NCBI GenBank assembly: GCA_947505055.1
Contig: CANNLO010000018.1
Coordinates: 1 to 29,173 of the forward strand
Reading direction: 5' to 3'
Origin: Methylococcaceae bacterium
GTDB lineage: Bacteria > Pseudomonadota > Gammaproteobacteria > Methylococcales > Methylomonadaceae
Length of the DNA: 29,173 nt
The notes beneath the pieces were generated by a model, which saw only the letters and a list, made by a program, of their open reading frames with translations, was not told the origin of the DNA and made no database searches. The position numbers and the translations under genes are program-made. Positions 23,560 through 29,173 of this stretch are shown piece by piece. Positions within the stretch are counted from its first letter, which is position 1; the number at the start of each line of letters is the position of its first letter.

Positions 23560-24960
23560 ATGAATCCTTTAGCCATTTTTGGCACCAGTTCTGATGCTGG
23601 TAAAACCACGTTGGTCATGGCTTTATGCCGGATATTTGCCGATCAGGGCTTTAAAGTCGCACCGTTTAAAGCGCAAAATGTCTCCAACAACTCTGCCGTG
23701 ACTAAAGAAGGCCGGGAAATTTCCAGGGCTCAATGCCTTCAGGCTGAAGCTGCGCGGGTTGAGCCCAGTTATCTGTTTAATCCGGTACTGCTTAAATCGC
23801 ACGGCAATGGTTCCGTGCAGGTGATTGTTAACGGACTGGTTTATCAAAACCAGTCAATTGCGGCTTATTACGCTGAAATTGATAATCTGAAACAGCAGGT
23901 TAAACAAGCCTTTTCGTTGTTAAAACAGGATTATGAACTGATTATCGCTGAGGGCGCAGGCTCGCCGGTAGAGTTGAATCTACTGAACAAGGATTTGTCC
24001 AACACCTTTGTCGCCAACAGTTTTAATACCAAAAATATCTTGGTGGCAGACATTGAGCGTGGAGGTGTGTTTGCGTCGATTTATGGCACACTGGAATTGA
24101 TGGACCCAGTGATGCGCAGTAATCTGATCGGCGTGGTAATTAACAAGTTTCGCGGCGACCGGCGCTTTTTTGATGAGGGTGAAAAAATCATTACTGAACG
24201 TTTTGGCGTTCCGGTTTTAGGCGTATTGCCATTTAAGCCGCTGAATATCGACATGGAAGACTCTCAGTCGCTACGCAATTATCAACAACGAATAGACCAC
24301 GTCAAAATCAGGGTTGCGGTGATTGCCTATCCGGGCTTAAGCAATTATAACGATCTTGATGTTTTGATGGGCGATCCCGAGCTTTATATCGAACTGATTT
24401 ATGGCTACAGGCCGCTGGAAAGTTTTGATCTGGTGCTGTTGCCGGGCAGTAAAACGGTGATCCGCGATTTGCAATGGCTGAAAAATCAAGGTTTGTTTAA
24501 CGAGATTTTGCAGTTTAAAAAACCGGTGTTTGGTATTTGTGGCGGCTATCAAATGTTGTGTCAAAGTTTGCACGATCCAGAGGCTATTGAGCATGGACAG
24601 CCCATTATCGAAGCAGGTTTTGGCTTTATCGACGATACGGTACTTTATCAAAGCCCTAAAATTTTGAAGCGAGGGCTGTATCAGTTGTTTTCTTGTGCGG
24701 ATATTCAGGGTTATGAAATCCATTGTGGCCGTATGGATAAATATCCCTTGTATTATCAAGGCGACCAATTCTCTGGAACTCATGTGCATGGTGTTTTTGA
24801 TAATGATGTGTTTCGCACCGATTATTTCAAAACTATCAAGCCAGCATATCAGGGTTATAGCTATGGCCACTATCGCGAAGCCGAAATACAGGGCTTTGCA
24901 GATATGGTCGAAGCCAATCTGGATATAGCCGCCATTTTGCAGGCGTTACAGGCAGACTGA
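23560..24960 (+). CDS. cobQ: Adenosylcobyric acid synthase (glutamine-hydrolysing)
   Basis: A 466-residue enzyme (also CbiP) amidating four side chains of adenosylcobyrinic acid diamide. The N-terminal ATPase domain starts with the P-loop-like GTSSDAGKTTLVMALCR, then FKAQNVSNNSAVT, IIAEGAGSPVELNL and VADIERGGVFASIYGT. The C-terminal glutaminase domain (from ~250) has PGSKTVIRDL, nucleophile Cys in FGICGGYQMLC and the His of GTHVHGVFDN. It is a little shorter than the typical 480-500 residues. Its stop overlaps the cbiB ATG by one base (TGATG), so the pair is translationally coupled. Its presence means the cell works from cobyrinic acid diamide, not only from salvaged cobinamide. Confidence 0.95.
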   Translation: MNPLAIFGTSSDAGKTTLVMALCRIFADQGFKVAPFKAQNVSNNSAVTKEGREISRAQCLQAEAARVEPSYLFNPVLLKSHGNGSVQVIVNGLVYQNQSIAAYYAEIDNLKQQVKQAFSLLKQDYELIIAEGAGSPVELNLLNKDLSNTFVANSFNTKNILVADIERGGVFASIYGTLELMDPVMRSNLIGVVINKFRGDRRFFDEGEKIITERFGVPVLGVLPFKPLNIDMEDSQSLRNYQQRIDHVKIRVAVIAYPGLSNYNDLDVLMGDPELYIELIYGYRPLESFDLVLLPGSKTVIRDLQWLKNQGLFNEILQFKKPVFGICGGYQMLCQSLHDPEAIEHGQPIIEAGFGFIDDTVLYQSPKILKRGLYQLFSCADIQGYEIHCGRMDKYPLYYQGDQFSGTHVHGVFDNDVFRTDYFKTIKPAYQGYSYGHYREAEIQGFADMVEANLDIAAILQALQAD

Positions 24961-25856
24961 TGTTTCTTGAATTAGCGGCTTTGGCCTATCTTGTTGATAT
25001 GGTCTTTGGTGAGTTTCCCTGCAAGCATCCGGTGATGTGGATGGGAGATTTTATCCATGCTTTTGAACGATGTTTTTACAGCAATAGAATTCTACCGGGC
25101 GCACTCTTGGTGATCAGCTTAATCAGCATAAGCGTGGTGATTAGCCTTGGCTTGGTTTATTTGTGTGAGCTGTTACCCGCCGGATTATCACTTTTGATGT
25201 TGGCGTTGTTTGCATCGACAGGCTTGGCGATGAATATGTTGCATGACAGTGTCGCCGCCTTATTATCCTCAGAGCAACCCAAACAGGCATTAAGTTATCT
25301 GGTCAGCCGTGACACTAAAGACATGACCGAAACAGAAATTTATAAAGCCGGACTGGAAACCTGGGCGGAAAATCTCAGTGACGGGGTTATTGCGCCGTTA
25401 TTTTATTTGGTTTTGTTTGGCTTACCGGGAATTGCAGTTTATAAAGCCATCAACACTATGGACTCCATGATTGCCTATAAAACCGAGCGTTATTTTTATT
25501 TTGGTAAAACAGCTGCCATAGTGGACGATATTGCCAATTATATTCCAGCACGCTTGACGGCACTGATGATTGTGCTTTTGGCAGGCGACAAACACCGTGC
25601 CTGGCAAGTTGTATGGCGGGATGGCCATAAATTGGAAAGTCCTAATGCAGGTTATCCCATTGCAGCTATGGCCGGTGCTTTGGGCATTGTGTTGGGTGGC
25701 GATGCGAGTTATCACGGCCAAATCAAGCATAAACCGACGCTGGGCTTGTTAGTCAATCCCGTTGATAAATTTGCACTTATAAAAGCACTGCACATGAAAA
25801 CAGCTATTAATATGTTCGTTTTAATTGTTTTGACAGCCGGAGCCTTGTTTTTATGA
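24960..25856 (+). CDS. cbiB: Adenosylcobinamide-phosphate synthase
   Basis: A 298-residue inner-membrane protein joining adenosylcobyric acid to aminopropanol (phosphate). Conserved segments are LVDMVFGEFPCKHPVMWMGDFI near the N-terminus, SRDTKDMTETEIYKAGLETWAENLSDGVIAPLFY (~119-152), AINTMDSMIAYKTERYFYFGKTAA (~163-186), IPARLTALMIV and SPNAGYPIAAMAGALGI, with several hydrophobic stretches between. Length is close to the family norm (~310-320). It uses the aminopropanol phosphate from CobD and the product of CobQ. Its stop overlaps cobU by 4 bp. Confidence 0.94.
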   Translation: MFLELAALAYLVDMVFGEFPCKHPVMWMGDFIHAFERCFYSNRILPGALLVISLISISVVISLGLVYLCELLPAGLSLLMLALFASTGLAMNMLHDSVAALLSSEQPKQALSYLVSRDTKDMTETEIYKAGLETWAENLSDGVIAPLFYLVLFGLPGIAVYKAINTMDSMIAYKTERYFYFGKTAAIVDDIANYIPARLTALMIVLLAGDKHRAWQVVWRDGHKLESPNAGYPIAAMAGALGIVLGGDASYHGQIKHKPTLGLLVNPVDKFALIKALHMKTAINMFVLIVLTAGALFL

Positions 25857-26350
25857 AAACATTATTTATAGGCGGCATTAAAAGCGGCAAGTCCCGTTTA
25901 GCCGAAACCTATATTTTAGAAAATTCAAAGACAGCAAAGCCTTATTATCTGGCAACGAACGAGTTTTTTGACGAAGAAATGTTTGCACGCATCCTGACTC
26001 ATAAGCAACGCCGCCAGGATTTATTTATCACTATTGAAGAGCCTGTTAAGCTATTACAAATTCTGGAAAACTGCCCTTGCCCAGTTCTGGTCGAGTGTGT
26101 ATCGATGTGGTTGAATAATCAGCTTTATCATCAAACTTCCGAGGTCGAAATTTTGCAGGAGCTTGAGGCTGTGCTTCAACTACCTTGCGATTTGGTGCTG
26201 GTGCATAATGAAGTTGGATTGAGCGTGGTTTCCGACAACCGCCTGGCCAGGCAATTTATTGACCTTTCCGGCAAAGCCGCCCAATTAATGGGACAATATT
26301 GCGATGAGGTGTTTTTTTGCAGCGCCGGCTTGAAGATTAGAATGAAGTAG
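25853..26350 (+). CDS. cobU: Adenosylcobinamide kinase / guanylyltransferase
   Basis: 165 residues (CobU, CobP in Pseudomonas). The Walker A GGIKSGKSRLAE (~7-18), the guanylylated His in ARILTHKQRR (~48-57), VLVECVSMWLNNQL (~79-92) and the tail LVHNEVGLSVV ... NRLARQFIDLSGKAAQLM ... FFCSAGLKIRMK are characteristic, though a few residues deviate (KSGKSR is conserved, VLVECVSMW replaces the usual VLVDCLTLW). It phosphorylates adenosylcobinamide and adds GMP to give adenosylcobinamide-GDP for CobS. Length is slightly below ~175. It ends the cobalamin block. Confidence 0.93.
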   Translation: MKTLFIGGIKSGKSRLAETYILENSKTAKPYYLATNEFFDEEMFARILTHKQRRQDLFITIEEPVKLLQILENCPCPVLVECVSMWLNNQLYHQTSEVEILQELEAVLQLPCDLVLVHNEVGLSVVSDNRLARQFIDLSGKAAQLMGQYCDEVFFCSAGLKIRMK

Positions 26351-26426
26351 ACGAGAGACTAAAATCTTCCACCTTTCTACTTTTACCAAGAAAATTATTT
26401 TACCCAATTAAACTACAGAGACAACC

Positions 26427-27416
26427 GTGAACAAAACAGGCTATACCCGATTAATTAAACTGGCTTTTGCGCTAATACTGACCGGCTGTGCCAGTAATCC
26501 CGTCGTTCAAACCGATGTGCCGCAGAACAATGCCACTAATATTTCTAAACCTTCTGTTGAATATTCATCACAAATTTTAACCGGTATTTACGCCAATTCC
26601 TTGCCGGTACAGAATTTTATTCGGCATATGGTGCAGGACTACAATTTTTCTGAGGGTTATTTAAATAGCCTATTTTCCAAAGCTGAGCGTCTAGATTACG
26701 TGATTCGACTGGAAAATCCAGCGCCCTATTCGGGGCCAAAACCTACTAAACCCAGTCCGGGCAGTTGGACTCGCTATCGTAAGCAATTTATTACCGAAGC
26801 GCATATTAATAATGGCGTCAGCTTTTGGAGCAGCAATGCCGACGCGGTCCAAAAAGCGAGCGTAACTTATGGCGTTGACCCTGAATATATCGTTGCAATA
26901 ATCGGAGTAGAAACCTTTTTCGGCCGTAATATCGGTAAAACGCGCACTTTTGATTCCTTAACGACACTGGCCTTCGACACACAACGACGCGCCAAGTTTT
27001 TTACCACCGAGCTGGAAAATTTCTTGCTAATGACCCGCGAAGAAGGCTACGAGCCGCGTAAGCCGGTAGGATCTTGGGCCGGCGCCATGGGTTTAGGTCA
27101 ATTTATGCCCAGTAGCTTCAGAAGCCTTGCTGTTGATTTTAATAACGACGGGCACCGAAATCTTTGGGATCAGCAAGATGCGATTGGTAGTGTTGCGCAT
27201 TATTTCTCAAAAAACGGCTGGCAAAATAACAGGCCAGTAGCAGAACAGATTAAAGCCAATGGCGCCGATTCAATCATAGAGTTAAGCTCCATAACTGGGA
27301 GCGAATACTGGCATGTTCACCCCAATTTTAAAGTGATCAAGAAATATAATAACAGTGACAAATATGCAATGGCTGTCCATCAATTGGCACAGGCAATCAA
27401 ACAGCGACGCTTATAG
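26427..27416 (+). CDS. mltB: Membrane-bound lytic murein transglycosylase B (lipoprotein)
   Basis: A 329-residue protein from a GTG at 26427. The lipobox LILTGC places the acylated Cys at residue 21, so it is anchored in the outer membrane. It is an SLT-like MltB enzyme cutting the MurNAc-GlcNAc bond to 1,6-anhydro products. The catalytic Glu lies in IVAIIGVETFFGRNIGKTRTF, and WAGAMGLGQFMPSSFRSLAVDFNNDG, DGHRNLWDQQDAIGSVAHYF are diagnostic. Length is near the family norm. It stands between the cobalamin genes and the tRNA, 76 bp after cobU, and is unrelated in function to either; it is probably a housekeeping gene at the edge of the integrated element. Confidence 0.95.
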   Translation: MNKTGYTRLIKLAFALILTGCASNPVVQTDVPQNNATNISKPSVEYSSQILTGIYANSLPVQNFIRHMVQDYNFSEGYLNSLFSKAERLDYVIRLENPAPYSGPKPTKPSPGSWTRYRKQFITEAHINNGVSFWSSNADAVQKASVTYGVDPEYIVAIIGVETFFGRNIGKTRTFDSLTTLAFDTQRRAKFFTTELENFLLMTREEGYEPRKPVGSWAGAMGLGQFMPSSFRSLAVDFNNDGHRNLWDQQDAIGSVAHYFSKNGWQNNRPVAEQIKANGADSIIELSSITGSEYWHVHPNFKVIKKYNNSDKYAMAVHQLAQAIKQRRL

Positions 27417-27583
27417 GTGCTTATAATGGGCGATGCTCTTTTTGCCGGTTTCCAAGTTGACTTATTGCCAAATATTCGTAATGCGCTGGGATGAAACAAC
27501 AGATATGAAGAGTTTCATAAGGCAAAGTAAATTGAGTTAAACTCGCTTTCAAACAATGTATCGTATTTGCCCTGTTGATCGGT

Positions 27584-27589
27584 TAGAAT
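27584..27589 (+). promoter_or_regulatory. -10-like hexamer of the tRNA promoter
   Basis: TAGAAT (5 of 6 to TATAAT) ends 8 nt before the first tRNA base, the right distance for initiation just ahead of the tRNA. I could not find a matching -35 box at the expected spacing. Confidence 0.35.
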
Positions 27590-27597
27590 AACATTAT

Positions 27598-27674
27598 GCG
27601 CCCGTAGCTCAGCTGGATAGAGTACAGCCCTCCGAAGGCTGTGGTCGGGGGTTCGAATCTCTCCGGGCGCACCA
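27598..27674 (+). tRNA. tRNA-Arg (anticodon CCG)
   Basis: A 77-nt cloverleaf with encoded CCA. The acceptor arms GCGCCCG (27598-27604) and CGGGCGC (27664-27670) pair perfectly, followed by discriminator A and CCA. The anticodon stem CAGCC/GGCTG encloses CTCCGAA, giving anticodon CCG (reads CGG). The T-arm GGGGG-TTCGAAT-CTCTC has two G-U pairs. An integrase gene starts 98 bp downstream in the same orientation, so the tRNA 3' part is the probable attachment site of an integrated element. Confidence 0.97.
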
Positions 27675-27736
27675 AATTGATACAACCAATTGAATTAAAA
27701 TGGTTATATATCATCACAGACAATAAATTGGTCATT

Positions 27737-27757
27737 TGCTACACATAACTGCTACAC
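27737..27757 (+). repeat. Direct repeat TGCTACAC x2, candidate integrase arm sites
   Basis: TGCTACAC occurs at 27737-27744 and 27750-27757, a 13-bp period, just 15 bp before the integrase ATG. Tandem short repeats beside the attachment site are typical binding sites for the arm-binding domain of tyrosine integrases, or for an excisionase. Confidence 0.45.
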
Positions 27758-27772
27758 GCGGAACTGTTAGCC

Positions 27773-29050
27773 ATGCGATTTCAAACCAATCTTGTTCGAA
27801 GAGGTACCCAATTTTACTATAGAGGCAGAGTCCCTGCCGATCTAAAAGATCACTATGGAAAGACAGAAATATTTCTGTCATTGAGGACTGCAGATAAACA
27901 AAAAGCAGACTTTGCATTGATTCAACTAAAATTCCAATTATTCACAGAGTATGCCAAATTACGTGGCAGTGACCATAGCCTCCCGGCCACTGCCCCCGAA
28001 ATTATTGCAAATGTTATTGATGTCCCATTAGAATCATCATCAAATCTTTCTGAAACTATTCTATCTTCTGAAATTGTCATTCCTGCAGTAGAGACTCAGA
28101 ATGTTCCGGAATTGACTATTGCAAATCTGATTGAATATTGGCAAACGCAAAGTGAGAAAAGACCACGTACCCTTATGGAGGTCAATACGGCACGTAAACG
28201 ACTAGAAAATTTGACCGGACACAATATTGCCAATCAAATTGAGAAAAAAGATGTCATTGGATTTAAAGATAAATTACTAGCAGATGGACTATCATTCGCC
28301 ACTATTCAAAAACAGATAAATTTATTAAAAGCGGCTTTTGAAGTCGCTGTAAATAATGACTTGATATCCAAAAATCCTTTTCTAGGGGTAAAATTAGTAA
28401 AACCAAAAGTAATTCAAAAACCACGGATTCCTTTTTCATCAGAGGATTTACAGAAAATATTCAATAGTCCTGTCTTTTCGCAAGGATTTAGACCCATTGG
28501 TGGAGCTGGAGAAGCGTCAAAATGGTTGCCAACTATTGCGCTGTGGACAGGGATGAGATTGGAAGAAATCGGGCAATTGTTGGTGTCAGATATTCAATCC
28601 GAGAATGGTATTTACTATTTCAATATTAGTGCAGAGTCAGATTCAGAAAAACAATTGAAGACATCATCATCTATTCGTAGAGTACCAATTCATCCTGAAA
28701 TAATATGTGCCGGTTTTCTTGTCTATGTTGATCAAATTAAATTATCAGGATCTGGCCGACTATTCCCCAAATTAGTATCTGCAGGACACCGGCAGTTGAC
28801 GGCAAGTTTTTCGCAGTGGTTTTCTGGATATCTCAGAAAAACTATCGGAATTACTGATAAACGAAAATCGTTTCATAGTTTCCGTCATGGATTTAAAGAT
28901 GTATGTAGGCTTAACGAAATATCAAAAGATATTCATGATATGTTAACGGGGCACGCATCTTTAGATATTGGTGATGGATATGGTGGAGATTACTATCCAC
29001 TGATGCCTTTATTTGTAGCAATAAAAAACATTAATTTTGTAATTAATTAA
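27773..29050 (+). CDS. Tyrosine recombinase/integrase of a tRNA-integrated element
   Basis: 425 residues. The N-terminus (~1-60, LVRRGTQFYYRGRVPADLKDHYG) resembles the DUF6538 arm-binding module found before many phage-type integrases. Residues ~115-205 are the SAM-like core-binding domain, and ~220-425 the catalytic domain with the first Arg in LWTGMRLEEIGQL, HSFRHGFKD (HxxR), TGHAS and the nucleophile Tyr near DGYGGDYY. All expected catalytic residues appear present, so the enzyme is probably functional. Its DNA is visibly more AT-rich than the upstream genes. It lies directly after tRNA-Arg and points away from it, the standard arrangement of a genomic island or prophage. Only this first gene of the element is inside the window. 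Confidence 0.93.
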   Translation: MRFQTNLVRRGTQFYYRGRVPADLKDHYGKTEIFLSLRTADKQKADFALIQLKFQLFTEYAKLRGSDHSLPATAPEIIANVIDVPLESSSNLSETILSSEIVIPAVETQNVPELTIANLIEYWQTQSEKRPRTLMEVNTARKRLENLTGHNIANQIEKKDVIGFKDKLLADGLSFATIQKQINLLKAAFEVAVNNDLISKNPFLGVKLVKPKVIQKPRIPFSSEDLQKIFNSPVFSQGFRPIGGAGEASKWLPTIALWTGMRLEEIGQLLVSDIQSENGIYYFNISAESDSEKQLKTSSSIRRVPIHPEIICAGFLVYVDQIKLSGSGRLFPKLVSAGHRQLTASFSQWFSGYLRKTIGITDKRKSFHSFRHGFKDVCRLNEISKDIHDMLTGHASLDIGDGYGGDYYPLMPLFVAIKNINFVIN

Positions 29051-29060
29051 ATGAATATGG

Positions 29061-29077
29061 CTCTATGTGAAATAGAG
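29061..29077 (+). terminator. Weak hairpin after integrase
   Basis: CTCTAT (29061-29066) and ATAGAG (29072-29077) pair around 5 nt, 10 bp after the integrase stop. The T-rich stretch follows only after about ten bases, so termination is uncertain. Nothing else is seen up to the window end. Confidence 0.3.
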
Positions 29078-29173
29078 TGGGTAATTGAATTTTAATTTCC
29101 CACAAAGAAAATAAATCATATTGATAAAATTATTAATATTGCGATAACCTCTGGCTCGGCGTTTAGCCAGTTG

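Noticed and set aside
1..29173. CRISPR arrays, rRNA genes and replication origins
   Set aside because: No regularly spaced repeats of suitable length, no rRNA-like sequence and no DnaA-box clusters were seen on reading the window.

Overview
The window looks like chromosomal DNA of a gammaproteobacterium of moderate G+C content. The close match of the CysK, CysE, sulfate-transport and cobalamin proteins to gammaproteobacterial families, together with a TonB/TpsB-porin cluster and a late-stage B12 pathway, would fit a Methylococcales-type methanotroph. That placement is an inference from gene content; no taxonomic marker gene is present.

Layout. (1) 1-6919: the tail of an IS630-like transposase has cut into a gene for a LamG-ExbB proton-channel protein. 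It is followed by ExbD, a TonB-like protein, a large outer-membrane porin, a periplasmic coiled-coil protein and a TpsB/FhaC-type two-partner secretion translocator. All genes point the same way and are closely spaced, suggesting an energised outer-membrane export or adhesion system whose first gene has been damaged. (2) 6920-7473: a non-coding stretch with an operator-like palindrome, a compact promoter-hairpin-terminator unit (possible small RNA or leader) and the cysK leader. (3) 7474-12526: cysK and cysE, then a family 2A (SrpI-like) encapsulin shell gene and a cysteine desulfurase carrying a ~275-residue, low-complexity N-terminal extension with four copies of a GLPxEAxLQxLF-like motif. 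This is a sulfur-metabolism nanocompartment operon: CysE and CysK make cysteine, and the encapsulated desulfurase removes its sulfur inside a protein shell. (4) 12536-13083: a divergent inorganic pyrophosphatase on the minus strand with its own terminator. (5) 13559-17585: the complete sulfate ABC importer sbp-cysT-cysW-cysA, interrupted only by a REP-like palindromic repeat. The palindrome AGATA-N4-TATCT in the leader of this unit also occurs at 6990-7003, suggesting a shared sulfur regulator. (6) 17898-19104: rubredoxin and a rubredoxin-reductase-like flavoprotein. (7) 19176-26350: a tight block for the late steps of cobalamin synthesis (bluB, cobT, cobS, cobC, cobD, cobQ, cbiB, cobU), with an antitoxin-like remnant between cobT and cobS. 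(8) 26427-27416: an MltB-type lytic transglycosylase lipoprotein. (9) 27598-29173: tRNA-Arg(CCG), directly followed by a tyrosine integrase in AT-rich DNA, which is the left edge of an integrated element extending beyond the window.

The most striking system is the encapsulin/cysteine desulfurase nanocompartment inside a continuous sulfur-assimilation neighbourhood (sulfate import, cysteine synthesis, encapsulated desulfuration). The second is the TonB-ExbBD/porin/TpsB cluster, disrupted by an insertion sequence.
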